This document shows, piece by piece, positions 44,618-53,531 of a stretch of 64,000 nt of DNA. The stretch comes from Streptomyces sp. YIM 130001. Lineage in GTDB: Bacteria > Actinomycetota > Actinomycetes > Streptomycetales > Streptomycetaceae. The notes under the pieces are model-generated. The model did no database searches and was not told the DNA's origin. It saw nothing but the letters and a program-made list of their open reading frames with translations. Numbering within the stretch: position 1 is the stretch's first letter; the number at the start of each line of letters is the position of its first letter. Made by a program: the position numbers and the translations under genes. The stretch lies in the NCBI RefSeq assembly GCF_003574445.1, contig NZ_KZ984549.1:492822-556821 (forward strand), written 5' to 3'.

Positions 44618-45376
44618 TCAGCTCTCCGGCGGTACGAGCCCGAAGTGGTCGAGCACCCAGCGGGCGGCCGCCTCCGGGTCCGGTACCTGCGCAACGCCTT
44701 CGGGGGCGGGAGGCCGGCGGACGACCACGACCGGCACGCCCGCTTCTCGGGCTGCGGTCAGCTTCGGCGCGGTGGCCGCTCCCCCACTGTCCTTGGTGAC
44801 GACGACGTCGATGCGGCGTTGCCGCAGCACCTCGCGTTCGCCGTCGAGGGTGAACGGGCCGCGGTCGAGCAGCACTTCGGTCCGCGGTGGAAACGGGGGC
44901 CCGGGCGGATCCACCGAACGCACCAGGAACCACAGGTCGGTGAGCCCGGCGAACGCGGCGAGCCCGAGCCGCCCGGTGGTCAGGAACACCCGCCGGCCGA
45001 GCCCGGGCAACAACTCCGCCGCATGCGCCAAGGACGTGGCGTCGTGCCAGACATCGCCCGCGACCGGATCCCAGCCGGGCCGGCGCAGGGCGAGGAGCGG
45101 AACACGGGCGACGGCCGCGGCCGCGGCCGCGTGGAAACCGATCGTCCCGGCGAAGGGGTGGGTGGCGTCGATGAGCGCATCCACCCGGTGGTCCCGCAGC
45201 CAGGCGGCCATGCCGTCGGTCCCGCCGAAGCCGCCGATGCGTACCTCGCCGGGCGGCAGCCGGGGGCTCGCCACGCGCCCGGCCAGTGAGCTGGTCACGG
45301 TCAGGCCGGGTGTGCCGTGCAGCAGACCGGCGAGCCGGCGGGCCTCCGTGGTCCCACCGAGTATCAGTACGTGCAT
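44618..45376 (-). CDS. cobK: Precorrin-6A reductase CobK
   Basis: This 252-residue NADPH-dependent reductase starts MHVLILGGTTEARRLAGLL, the classic CobK/CbiJ N-terminus. It continues with DALIDATHPFAGTIGFHA, FLTTGRLGLAAF and VVVTKDSGGAATAPKLTAA. It is encoded on the opposite strand to its neighbours. Its ATG is only 18 bp from the ATG of the divergent cbiD, which leaves no room for two ordinary promoters plus leaders between them. Confidence 0.93.
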   Translation of the reverse strand: MHVLILGGTTEARRLAGLLHGTPGLTVTSSLAGRVASPRLPPGEVRIGGFGGTDGMAAWLRDHRVDALIDATHPFAGTIGFHAAAAAAVARVPLLALRRPGWDPVAGDVWHDATSLAHAAELLPGLGRRVFLTTGRLGLAAFAGLTDLWFLVRSVDPPGPPFPPRTEVLLDRGPFTLDGEREVLRQRRIDVVVTKDSGGAATAPKLTAAREAGVPVVVVRRPPAPEGVAQVPDPEAAARWVLDHFGLVPPES

Positions 45377-45394
45377 GGGAGTCCGGGTCCGATC

Positions 45395-46528
45395 ATGAGC
45401 GGTGAAGTGCAGGCTTCCGGGCCGCGGGGCGGTCGCAGCGCACAACTCGAGCACACCGGCCTGAGGCCGGGATGGACCACGGGGGCCTGTGCGACGGCGG
45501 CGGCCACGGCCGCGTACACGGCCCTGCTCACCGGCGAGTTCCCCGACCCGGTGACGATCACACTACCGAAGGGCCGGACGCCGTCCTTCGCGCTGGCCAC
45601 CGAGGAGCTGACCGACGCCCGCGCCACGGCGGGGATCTTGAAGGACGCGGGCGACGATCCGGATGTCACCCACGGTGCCCTGGTCCGGGTCACGGTGCGC
45701 CGGCTGCCCGCGGGAGCCGGGGTCGTCTTCCGGGCGGGCCCCGGCGTGGGTACGGTCACTCGTCCCGGTCTCCCGCTGCCGGTGGGCGAACCGGCGGTCA
45801 ACCCGGTGCCGCGGCAGTTGATGCGTGAGCACATCGCCGAGGTGGCGGCCCGCTGCGGGGGCCGCGCGGATGCGGAGATCACCGTCGGCATCGAGCACGG
45901 CGAGGAGATCGCCCGCTCCACCTGGAACCCGCGCCTCGGCATCCTCGGCGGCCTCTCCGTCCTCGGCACCACCGGGATCGTGGTCCCGTACTCCTGCTCG
46001 GCGTGGATCGACTCGATCCGACGCGGTGTCGACGTGGCCCGCGCGGCGGGGCGCACCCACGTCGCCGGATGTACGGGGTCCACCTCGGAGAGGACGGTGG
46101 TCGCCGAGTACGGGCTGCCCGAGGACGCACTGCTCGACATGGGCGACTTCGCCGGCGCCGTACTCAAGTACGTCCGGCGCCATCCGGTGGACCGTCTGAC
46201 GGTGTGCGGCGGTTTCGCGAAGCTGTCCAAGCTGGCGGCCGGACACCTCGACCTGCATTCCGCGCGCTCGCAGGTGGACAAGGGATTCCTCGCCTCGCTC
46301 GCCGTGCGCGGCGGCGCGGACCAGGAGCTGGCCGCGCGGGTGGCGGAGGCGAACACCGGCCTCGCCGCGCTCCAGCTCTGCCAGGCCGCCGGGGTTCTGC
46401 TGGGCGACCTGGTGGCCACGGCGGCACGCGACGAGGCCCTGTCCGTACTGCGCGGGGCACCGGTCGCCGTCGACGTGGTGTGCGTCGACCGGGCGGGCAC
46501 GGTGGTGGGACGCAGCACAGTGGCCTGA
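45395..46528 (+). CDS. cbiD: Cobalt-precorrin-5B (C1)-methyltransferase CbiD
   Basis: This 377-residue CbiD-family C1-methyltransferase begins its conserved core with LRPGWTTGACATAAATAAYTAL and has GILGGLSVLGTTGIVVPYSCSAW and GDFAGAVLKYVRRHP. CbiD is the enzyme of the oxygen-independent route, yet here it sits beside CobG and CobN of the oxygen-dependent route, filling the step done by CobF in Pseudomonas. No cobF-like gene is visible in the window. I start at the ATG at 45395; longer frames run into cobK. Confidence 0.94.
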   Translation: MSGEVQASGPRGGRSAQLEHTGLRPGWTTGACATAAATAAYTALLTGEFPDPVTITLPKGRTPSFALATEELTDARATAGILKDAGDDPDVTHGALVRVTVRRLPAGAGVVFRAGPGVGTVTRPGLPLPVGEPAVNPVPRQLMREHIAEVAARCGGRADAEITVGIEHGEEIARSTWNPRLGILGGLSVLGTTGIVVPYSCSAWIDSIRRGVDVARAAGRTHVAGCTGSTSERTVVAEYGLPEDALLDMGDFAGAVLKYVRRHPVDRLTVCGGFAKLSKLAAGHLDLHSARSQVDKGFLASLAVRGGADQELAARVAEANTGLAALQLCQAAGVLLGDLVATAARDEALSVLRGAPVAVDVVCVDRAGTVVGRSTVA

Positions 46529-46550
46529 GACGCGGCATTCACCCCGTCGC

Positions 46551-47300
46551 TCAGCACACGTGCCGGTCGCGCTCCGGCGAGTACAGGTGGCTGTCACCGA
46601 ACTGCTCGGCGCCCAGCGTGCGGCCGACCATGATGACGGCGGTACGGAGCACTCCGGCGTCCTTCACCTGCTGGGCGATCCCGTCGAGTGTGCCGCGCAG
46701 GACGACCTCGTCGGGTCGGGAGGCGTAGGCGACGACGGCCGCCGGGCAGTCGACACCGTAGTGCGGCAGGAGTTCGTCCACGACCCGGTCCACGTAGCGG
46801 GCGGCGAGGTGCACCACGAGCAGGGCGCCGCTGCGGCCGAGCGTCGCGAGGTCCTCGCCGTCGGGCATGGCGGTGGCCTGCTGCGCGATACGCGTGAGGA
46901 TCACCGTCTGGCCGACGGTCGGCACGGTCAGCTCGCGCTTGAGCGCGGCCGCCGCCGCGGCGAACGCCGGTACGCCGGGGACCACTTCGTACGGCACACC
47001 GGCCGCGTCCAGGCGCCGCATCTGCTCGGCGACGGCACTGAACACCGAAGGGTCACCGGAGTGCAGCCGGGCGACGTCGTGGCCTTCGCCGTGGGCGCGG
47101 ACCAACTCCTCGGTGATCCGGTCGAGATCGAGCTGCGCGGTGTCCAACAGACGTGCGTCCGGCGGGCATTCGGCGAGCAGCTCGCGCGGGACGAGGCTGC
47201 CCGCGTAGAGGCAGACCTGGCAGGCGGCGAGCGTCCGTGCGCCGCGCAGCGTGATCAGGTCGGCGGCGCCGGGCCCGGCGCCGATGAAGTACACGGTCAT
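46551..47300 (-). CDS. cobM: Precorrin-4 C11-methyltransferase CobM
   Basis: The 249-residue methylase begins MTVYFIGAGPGAADLITLRGA and contains ARLHSGDPSVFSAVAEQMRRL and VPGVPAFAAAAAALKRELTVP, all family landmarks. It methylates C11 of precorrin-4 using SAM. Its ATG overlaps the stop of cobL by four bases (ATGA), so the pair is co-translated. It is convergent with cbiD, 22 bp away. Confidence 0.95.
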   Translation of the reverse strand: MTVYFIGAGPGAADLITLRGARTLAACQVCLYAGSLVPRELLAECPPDARLLDTAQLDLDRITEELVRAHGEGHDVARLHSGDPSVFSAVAEQMRRLDAAGVPYEVVPGVPAFAAAAAALKRELTVPTVGQTVILTRIAQQATAMPDGEDLATLGRSGALLVVHLAARYVDRVVDELLPHYGVDCPAAVVAYASRPDEVVLRGTLDGIAQQVKDAGVLRTAVIMVGRTLGAEQFGDSHLYSPERDRHVC

Positions 47301-48592
47301 CTCTTCGCTCCTGCGGGGTCGTCGGATGCGGCGTCGGGTTCGGGCTCCGGGTCGGCCGCGTCGGGCCCCTTCCGCGCGCTCCACTGGGTCACCGGCATCG
47401 CCTGGCGCCAGCCGGTGAAGCCGCCCACCGGTACGGCGTGCGCCACCGCGAGGCGGACCAACTCGCCGCCGTGGCGCCGGTGTGCGGCGGCGAGCAGCGC
47501 CTCGGACTCCAGGGTCACGGTGTTCGCCACGAGCCGCCCGCCGGCCGGCAGGGCCTCCCAACAGGAGTCGAGCAGCCCTTCGGCGGTGAGCCCGCCGCCG
47601 ATGAACACGGCGTCGGGCGTGGGGAGCCCGGCGAGCGCGGCCGGTGCGGCACCGGTGACGACCTCGAGCCCCGGTACGCCGAGCCGCTCGGCGTTGCGGA
47701 CGATGCGTTCGGCCCGTACCGGATCGCGTTCCACGGTGACGGCGCGGCAGGACGGGTGGGTGCGCATCCACTCGACGGCGACGGAACCCGATCCGCCTCC
47801 GATGTCCCACAGCAGTTCACCGGGCCCGGGGGCGAGGGCGCCGAGCGTCGCGGCGCGAACATGGCGCTTGGTGAGCTGCCCGTCGTGCTCGTACGCCTCG
47901 TCGGGCAGTCCGGGTACGGCGCCGGTGCGCAGGGCATCGGGAGCGCGGCGGCAGTCCACCGCGACGACGTTGAGCGGGTCGCCGGGACGGTCCGGCCAGG
48001 TGTCGGCGGTCGCCGCCTCGCCGGTGAACTCGCGGTCGCTGCCGAGTTGTTCGAGGACCCGCATCCGGCTGGGTCCGAAGCCGCGGTCCCGCAGCAGGGC
48101 GGCGACCCGGGCGGGGGTGGTGGCGTCGGCGCTCAGGACGAGCAGTCTGCGGCCGTGGTGCAGGGCGGCGGCGAGGCGGGCCGCGGGGCGGCCGACGAGG
48201 GTGACGACCTCCAGGTCCTCGACCGGCCAGCCGAGCCTGGCGGCGGCGTACGAGACGGACGACGGGTGCGGCAGCACACGCAGGGCGTCCGCGCCGAGCA
48301 CCTCGGTCAGGGCGCGCCCGATGCCGTAGAACATCGGGTCGCCGCTGGCCAGTACCGCGATCCGGCGGCCGGCGTGCGCGTCGAGCAGACCGGGCACGGC
48401 AGGGCGCAACGGCGTGGGCCAGGCGACCCGCTCCCCCGCGCACGACTCCGGCAGCAGATCGAGCTGCCGCCGCCCGCCGACGATCACTTCGGCATCGCGC
48501 AGGACCGCACGGGAGGGGTCCGGGATGCCGGTCCAGCCGTCCGCCCCGAGGCCGACGACGGTCACGGTGGTGGTCGGTCGTGCGCGGGTCAC
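47297..48592 (-). CDS. cobL: Precorrin-6Y C5,15-methyltransferase (decarboxylating) CobL
   Basis: CobL methylates C5 and C15 and removes a carboxyl group. The 431-residue product has both halves: a CbiE-like tetrapyrrole methylase (VTVVGLGADGWTG, VLASGDPMFYGIGRAL) and, from about residue 240, a CbiT-like Rossmann methylase (LLWDIGGGSGSVAVEWMR). It starts at the GTG at 48592 with GAGGAA four bases upstream. The leader carries two tight tetraloop hairpins described separately. Confidence 0.95.
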   Translation of the reverse strand: MTRARPTTTVTVVGLGADGWTGIPDPSRAVLRDAEVIVGGRRQLDLLPESCAGERVAWPTPLRPAVPGLLDAHAGRRIAVLASGDPMFYGIGRALTEVLGADALRVLPHPSSVSYAAARLGWPVEDLEVVTLVGRPAARLAAALHHGRRLLVLSADATTPARVAALLRDRGFGPSRMRVLEQLGSDREFTGEAATADTWPDRPGDPLNVVAVDCRRAPDALRTGAVPGLPDEAYEHDGQLTKRHVRAATLGALAPGPGELLWDIGGGSGSVAVEWMRTHPSCRAVTVERDPVRAERIVRNAERLGVPGLEVVTGAAPAALAGLPTPDAVFIGGGLTAEGLLDSCWEALPAGGRLVANTVTLESEALLAAAHRRHGGELVRLAVAHAVPVGGFTGWRQAMPVTQWSARKGPDAADPEPEPDAASDDPAGAKR

Positions 48593-48640
48593 GGTCGGTT
48601 CCTCGGTGCTCGAAGGCGCGGCCCCCGGGGCGGCCCGCAG

Positions 48641-48670
48641 CCTGTTGCCAGGGCGGCACCCGTTCCCGGG
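48641..48670 (-). promoter_or_regulatory. Structured leader of cobL: two adjacent tetraloop hairpins
   Basis: On the minus strand the leader reads CCCG-GGAA-CGGG (48659-48670), a six-base gap, then CCTG-GCAA-CAGG (48641-48652). Both four-base loops fit the GNRA rule. A further GC-rich pairing region follows before the cobL ribosome binding site. A TAGAGT hexamer (48686-48691 reversed) may be the -10. I do not match it to a known riboswitch. Confidence 0.5.
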
Positions 48671-48749
48671 AGGTGTCAGGCACGCACTCTACTGGGCGGT
48701 GACCTGCGCCTCCTCGGACGGGTGCCGCTTCCCGCGGACCCGGTCGGGG

Positions 48750-49748
48750 TCAGCTTGCGGCGAGGAGATTGAGCGTGTCGACGACCCGGTTCGAGAAGCC
48801 CCACTCGTTGTCGTACCAGGCGACGACCTTGATGTGCCGGCCGTCGACGCGGGTCAGCTCCGAATCGAAGATCGACGAGGCCGGGTTGCCGGTGATGTCG
48901 GACGACACCAGCGCGTCCTCCGAGTACTCGAGAACACCCTTGAGCGGCCCCTCCGCCGCGGTGCGGTACGCGGCGAGCACGTCCTCGCGGGTCACGTCGC
49001 GGGCGACCGTGGTGTTCAGCTCGACGATCGAGCCCACCGGTACGGGGACGCGGATCGAGTCGCCGGACAGCTTGCCGTCCAGCCGCGGCAGGACATGGCC
49101 GATCGCCTTGGCCGCACCGGTCGTGGTCGGCGCGATGTTCACAGCCGCGGCGCGGGCCCGGCGGGCGTCCCGGTGCGGGCCGTCCTGCAGGTTCTGCTCC
49201 TGCGTGTAGGCGTGCACGGTCGTCATGAACCCGTGCTCGATGCCGGCGAGTTCGTCGAGTACGGCGGCCAGCGGGGCGAGTGCGTTGGTCGTGCACGAGG
49301 CGTTGGAGACGATGTGATGCGCCGCCGGGTCGTAGGTGTCGCTGTTGACCCCGTAGGCGAGCGTGACGTCGGCGCCGTCGGAGGGGGCGCTGACGAGTAC
49401 CTTCCTGGCGCCGGCGTCCAGGTGCGCCCGCGCGGCCTTGGCCGACGTGAAGCGGCCGGTGGCCTCCAGGACGATGTCGACGCCGAGTTCGGCCCAGGGC
49501 AGGTCCGCCGGCTCGCGCTCGGCGAGCACGGTGATGCGGCGGCCGTCGACGACAAGGGTGTTCCCGTCGACGGTCACCGGGCGGCCGAGCCGGCCCGCGG
49601 TGCTGTCGTACGCGAGCAGCCTGGCAAGGGCGGCGGGCTCGGTGAGGTCGTTGACGGCCACCACCTCGAGTGCGTCGTCGCGCTCCAGCAGCGCGCGCAG
49701 CACATTGCGTCCGATGCGGCCGAATCCGTTGATGGCGATACGAGTCAT
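48750..49748 (-). CDS. gap: Glyceraldehyde-3-phosphate dehydrogenase, type I
   Basis: This 332-residue NAD-dependent enzyme of glycolysis has the start TRIAINGFGRIGRNVLRAL, the active-site Cys152 in VSNASCTTNALAPL and the C-terminal YDNEWGFSNRVVDTL. The product is standard in length. It is a single gene not linked to pgk or tpi, so it is probably a second, accessory GAPDH. It follows a GlxA-type regulator gene on the same strand. Confidence 0.95.
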   Translation of the reverse strand: MTRIAINGFGRIGRNVLRALLERDDALEVVAVNDLTEPAALARLLAYDSTAGRLGRPVTVDGNTLVVDGRRITVLAEREPADLPWAELGVDIVLEATGRFTSAKAARAHLDAGARKVLVSAPSDGADVTLAYGVNSDTYDPAAHHIVSNASCTTNALAPLAAVLDELAGIEHGFMTTVHAYTQEQNLQDGPHRDARRARAAAVNIAPTTTGAAKAIGHVLPRLDGKLSGDSIRVPVPVGSIVELNTTVARDVTREDVLAAYRTAAEGPLKGVLEYSEDALVSSDITGNPASSIFDSELTRVDGRHIKVVAWYDNEWGFSNRVVDTLNLLAAS

Positions 49749-49846
49749 GAGTGAGGTCCCTTCTCTCCTGCCCTCAGCGTCGCGCGCTGCTCCGGCGCCG
49801 GACAGCGGCACGATCGCCATGGTCCGCAAGGATCCCGCCAACCGCT

Positions 49847-50803
49847 CTAGTCTCCGCGGGAGAACGTCCGCCGGTACTCGATGGGCGTGGTGCCGAGGAT
49901 GCGCTGGAAGTGCAGCCGCAGATTGGACCCGGTGCCGAGGCCGACGTCCGCGGCGATCTGCTCGACGCTCCGCTCCGAGCGCTCGAGCAGCTCGCGCGCC
50001 ATGTCGATCCGCACGCGCATCACCCACTGCATCGGCGTGTATCCGGTGTCCTCGACGAACCTCCGGGAGAACGTCCGCGGCGACACCGCCGCATGCCGGG
50101 CGAGCGAGTCGAGGGTGAGCGGCTCGGCGAGGCGGTGCAGCGCCCATTCGCGGGTCGCGGCGAAGCGCGCGCCGAGCGGTTCGGGCACGCTGCGCGGTAC
50201 GTACTGGGCCTGGCCGCCGCTGCGATAGGGGGCCGCGACCAGGCGGCGGGCCGCATGGTTCGACGCGGCGACCCCGAGGTCACCGCGGAGCAGATGCAGG
50301 CACAGGTCGATGCCGGAGGCGGCCCCGGCCGAGGTGAGCACCTTGCCCTCGTCGACGAACAGGACGTTCTCGTCCACCTGGATCCGCGGGTACTTCTCCG
50401 CGAGGCGGCGGGTGTAGTGCCAGTGCGTGGTGGCTCGCCGGCCGTCGAGCAGTCCGGTCGCGGCGAGCGCGAAGGCGCCGGTCGAGATGGCCGCCAGACG
50501 CGCGCCGCGGTCGTGGGCCGCGATCAGTGCGCCGACGACACTCTGCGGCGGATCCTCCCGGTCCGGGAAGCGGAAGCCCGGCACGAAGACGATGTCGGCC
50601 CAGTCCAGCGCGTCCAGCCCGTGCGCGACGGCGTACGAGAGTCCGTCCCCGCCGGTCACCGGCCCGGGTTCGGCCCCGCAGACCCGTACCTCGTACGGCA
50701 TGCTCGCGCGCGTGGTGAACACCTGGGCGGGGATGCCGACATCGAGCGGCTTCGCCCCTTCGAGCACCAGCACTGCGACCCGGCGCAGTCGAGACACGGA
50801 CAC
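49847..50803 (-). CDS. GlxA-family AraC-type transcriptional regulator
   Basis: The 318-residue protein joins an N-terminal DJ-1/PfpI (amidotransferase-like) domain (RVAVLVLEGAKPLDVGIPAQVF, ISTGAFALAATGLLDGRRATTHW) to a C-terminal AraC double HTH (LARHAAVSPRTFSRRFVEDTG and GLGTGSNLRLHFQRILGTTPIEYR). The nucleophilic position of DJ-1 proteins is STGAF here, without Cys. The start at the GTG at 50803 gives VSVSRLRRVAVL. It may control the GAPDH gene that follows, but no operator is visible. Confidence 0.9.
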   Translation of the reverse strand: MSVSRLRRVAVLVLEGAKPLDVGIPAQVFTTRASMPYEVRVCGAEPGPVTGGDGLSYAVAHGLDALDWADIVFVPGFRFPDREDPPQSVVGALIAAHDRGARLAAISTGAFALAATGLLDGRRATTHWHYTRRLAEKYPRIQVDENVLFVDEGKVLTSAGAASGIDLCLHLLRGDLGVAASNHAARRLVAAPYRSGGQAQYVPRSVPEPLGARFAATREWALHRLAEPLTLDSLARHAAVSPRTFSRRFVEDTGYTPMQWVMRVRIDMARELLERSERSVEQIAADVGLGTGSNLRLHFQRILGTTPIEYRRTFSRGD

Positions 50804-50850
50804 CTGCCCGAGCGTACGTCCCGCCCGCGGCGGGCCTGCACTGCACACGG

Positions 50851-50891
50851 CTTGCCTCCTGTCACCGCCGGCGGCGGTGACAGGAGGCAAG
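50851..50891. terminator. Very strong hairpin after the S15 peptidase gene
   Basis: A perfect 19-bp stem (50851-50869 with 50873-50891) surrounds a three-base loop. It starts 15 bp past the peptidase stop codon and is upstream of the GlxA-type gene, so it insulates the two. Confidence 0.88.
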
Positions 50892-50906
50892 GGCTCGGTC
50901 TTGGAG

Positions 50907-52658
50907 TCAGTCCGCCGCAGGCAGCGTGATGGTGGGCTTCCCGGGCTTCAGCTTCACCGTGGACGCCTTGAGGTACTGGTCGAGGAACGGCGAGCGCGCG
51001 CCGCCGGTGGCGACATCCTCGGCCGGGTCGTCCACGGACAGTTCGAGTCGCGCGTCCGTGACCTGGATCTTCTGCTTGGACGGGGTGTCGATCCAGTCTC
51101 CGGTCTGCACGGAGCCGATCTCCACGGCCAGCGAGTGTCCGGCCTTCAGGGTCCAGTCGGTCGACTTGAGCTCGAGGTCCAGCTGGTCGCGGTCGAGACG
51201 CGACACCTGCTCGTCGAACATCACGGCCTTGCCGTCCTTGTCCACGTCGTACAGCTTCACCATGACGTTGCCCTCGCCCTTCGCGGTCATGGAGACCTTG
51301 GGGCTGCCGGTGACACGGGTGGCCTTCGCGACCGGCTCGGACCACACGAAGTAGCCGGCCTTGCCCTGACCGGCGTCCTCGCCGGGCGGCTCCGTCTCGG
51401 AGCCGCCACCGGTGTCGACGTACGTGCCGTCGCCGAGCCGGAGCGTGGCGGTGCGGTCCTTGGCGGGCCAGGACTTCTCGCCGCGCCAGTCACCACTGCC
51501 GTCCTCGACGGCGTAGTCGGGGTAGTCGACCTTCGGCTTCTTGCCCTTGAGGTGCTCGTCGTAGAACGACAGGGTCTCCTTGAACCAGCCCTCGCGGCCC
51601 ATGGCCAGCCGGCCGTCCTCGACCCGTTCGTTGCCCCGCACGTGGTTCCACTGGCCGACCCAGCCGCGCTCGACGCCCTCGTGGTTGTCGAGGAACTCCT
51701 GCATGCCCTCGGGTTTGGTGTTGTCCTCGATCAGGCCCTGGGTGAAGAACAGCGGGGTGTCGGTGCCCTTCGCCTTCGCCGCCGGGTTGCGGTCCTTCCA
51801 GTGCTTGTCGTCCGGGTCGCCGATGGCGTATCCGTAGCTGTTCAACGCCGCGCACTCCGGGTGCTTCTTCTCGTAGCCGGCGTTCTTCTTGTAGCGCTTG
51901 TCGTCGCCGGGCAGTTGCGGGAGTCCCGCGATGCTGTTGTACGTGTTGGGGGTGATGGCGGCGTGCGGGCGGGGCAGCCCGTTGGCGTGGACCTGCTTGT
52001 ATCCGTCCCACACGGGCTCCTGGGCGACGACGGCCTTCAGCGCGTCCTGTTTCAGGTTGTTGCCGATGAGACCGGTGTACGCGTCGAAGGACTTGCCGTA
52101 CATCCCGACCGCTCCGGTGGACCACGGACGGTTCGCGCTCCAGTCGATGGCCGCCTTGACGTCGGCCTGGTCGCCGGGCCCGCCGAAGTCGAGGCAGCCC
52201 GTGGAACCTCCGAACCCACGGGTGTCCACCATGACGAAGGCGTAGCCCTGCTTGAACAGGTCGGTGCCCTTCATGAAGTCCTGGAAGCGCTTCGACGGTC
52301 CGGGCTGCTTGTACCCCTCGGGCGCTATCTCGCCGGAGTGCCCGAAGTACGAGCTCGCCGAGAGGATCACGGGCACCTTCTTGCCCTTGGGCATCTTCTC
52401 GGGCAGCAGGACGTCCGCGTGGAGTTCGGTGTCGGAGCCGTCGGACGACGGGAAGTAGTGCTGGGTCCAGACCGCGCCCTCGGGGACGCGCTCGTTCTGC
52501 TTGTGGGTGACGCCGTCGGTGGCGGTCGCGGTGGCCCCGCCGGGCTTCCCGGAGGCCTGCTCGGGAGCGACTGAGGCCGAGGCGGTGAGTGTGCCGGTCA
52601 GCACGAGCGTGGTGGCGATGGCGGAAGCGGCGTAGACGGTCGCGCGGCGGTTCTTCAC
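50907..52658 (-). CDS. Secreted Xaa-Pro dipeptidyl-peptidase / S15-family hydrolase
   Basis: The 583-residue product has a signal peptide (VYAASAIATTLVLTGTLTASAS). A CocE/S15 alpha/beta hydrolase domain follows with the nucleophile region GMYGKSFDAYTGL (Ser190), and VDTRGFGGSTG before it. A C-terminal jelly-roll-type domain ends the protein (TLKAGHSLAVEIGSVQTGDW). The His is likely in GQWNHVRGNE. It starts at the GTG at 52658 behind GGAGG. The expected role is extracellular peptide or ester cleavage; substrate unknown. Confidence 0.88.
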   Translation of the reverse strand: MKNRRATVYAASAIATTLVLTGTLTASASVAPEQASGKPGGATATATDGVTHKQNERVPEGAVWTQHYFPSSDGSDTELHADVLLPEKMPKGKKVPVILSASSYFGHSGEIAPEGYKQPGPSKRFQDFMKGTDLFKQGYAFVMVDTRGFGGSTGCLDFGGPGDQADVKAAIDWSANRPWSTGAVGMYGKSFDAYTGLIGNNLKQDALKAVVAQEPVWDGYKQVHANGLPRPHAAITPNTYNSIAGLPQLPGDDKRYKKNAGYEKKHPECAALNSYGYAIGDPDDKHWKDRNPAAKAKGTDTPLFFTQGLIEDNTKPEGMQEFLDNHEGVERGWVGQWNHVRGNERVEDGRLAMGREGWFKETLSFYDEHLKGKKPKVDYPDYAVEDGSGDWRGEKSWPAKDRTATLRLGDGTYVDTGGGSETEPPGEDAGQGKAGYFVWSEPVAKATRVTGSPKVSMTAKGEGNVMVKLYDVDKDGKAVMFDEQVSRLDRDQLDLELKSTDWTLKAGHSLAVEIGSVQTGDWIDTPSKQKIQVTDARLELSVDDPAEDVATGGARSPFLDQYLKASTVKLKPGKPTITLPAAD

Positions 52659-52731
52659 GGGATCCTCCGGAGTTGCGGTGCGGACGGAGCGGCGGACGCG
52701 GGGCGTGTGCTGGACGGTGCGGCGGCGAGGG

Positions 52732-53424
52732 TCACTTCCCCCAGCCGCCTCCCACGGCCCGGCTCGACAGGTAGGAGTCGCGCAATGCGGCACGCAGCCC
52801 CGGGACGAGTCCGTCGAAGTGGTCGGCGAGCGTCTTCAACGCCTGCTTGTGCGTACGCCGTTCCTTGCCGCTGAACACGCTGGACACCTCCAGCTCGGCG
52901 GCGAACACGGCCATGGTCAGGTCGTGCACCGCGACGGTCGACGGATCGGCGCCCAGCAGGACCACGCTCCGCACCCGGTCCTGCAGCTCGGTGATCTCCT
53001 GCAGGTCCTTGATCGCGACCTGGTGGCCGGCGAGCGGGCTCAGGAGCCGGTTCTTGTCGGTGACCGTGACCGCACCGGAGGCGACGAGCTGCTCACGGAC
53101 GGCCTGTTCGGCGGTGTACGCGTCGTGGATCTGCGAGAGCCAGCTCTTGGGTTTGTCGGTGGGGATGCCGCGCCAGACGTCGGCGGTGAAGGGGTCCGCG
53201 GGCATCGTGCCGGCGCGGCGGACGACCTTGCGGCCCTTGGAGCCCTGCGGGGCGACGAGCCCGTCCAGCGTCAGCCGGGCCAGCGCTCCGGCGCGCAGCA
53301 ACTGGCCGCGGCCCTGCAGGTCGGTGGTCACGAACTTCCCCTTCTCCACGGTGTAGCAGAGCAGGTAGAGGAGCTCGGGGAGGGTCCGGTTCTGCTCGGT
53401 CCGACTCTTCTCTGTCCGGTGCAT
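52732..53424 (-). CDS. GPP34 (GOLPH3-like) family protein
   Basis: This 230-residue protein belongs to the GPP34/VPS74 family, whose eukaryotic members bind phosphatidylinositol 4-phosphate at the Golgi. Family pieces are TLPELLYLLCYTVEKGKF, LRAGALARLTLDGLVAPQG and ALADHFDGL-like C-terminal helices. Actinomycetes carry many such genes without a settled function. There is no membrane span or signal. The ATG at 53424 yields a basic, Gln-rich first 14 residues. Confidence 0.88.
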   Translation of the reverse strand: MHRTEKSRTEQNRTLPELLYLLCYTVEKGKFVTTDLQGRGQLLRAGALARLTLDGLVAPQGSKGRKVVRRAGTMPADPFTADVWRGIPTDKPKSWLSQIHDAYTAEQAVREQLVASGAVTVTDKNRLLSPLAGHQVAIKDLQEITELQDRVRSVVLLGADPSTVAVHDLTMAVFAAELEVSSVFSGKERRTHKQALKTLADHFDGLVPGLRAALRDSYLSSRAVGGGWGK

Positions 53425-53516
53425 CTCGGGTCCTCGGGGTTGTAGGAATTCCGCCGGCGAGCGGCGGTGCATGCGCTACGGCACGAGACGACGTTCGCTG
53501 TCTCTGAACGACACTA

Positions 53517-53531
53517 TGTCACTAAGTGACA
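53517..53531. promoter_or_regulatory. Perfect palindrome, operator candidate
   Basis: TGTCACT-A-AGTGACA is an exact inverted repeat in the promoter-side region of the GPP34 gene, about 95 bp upstream of its ATG. Its size and symmetry fit a TetR- or GntR-type operator. No regulator gene is adjacent. Confidence 0.6.

Noticed and set aside
48641..48670. SAM-type riboswitch before cobL
   Set aside because: The CTGGCAACAGG piece resembles one block of S-box RNAs, but the other conserved blocks are missing. Kept only as an unnamed structured leader.
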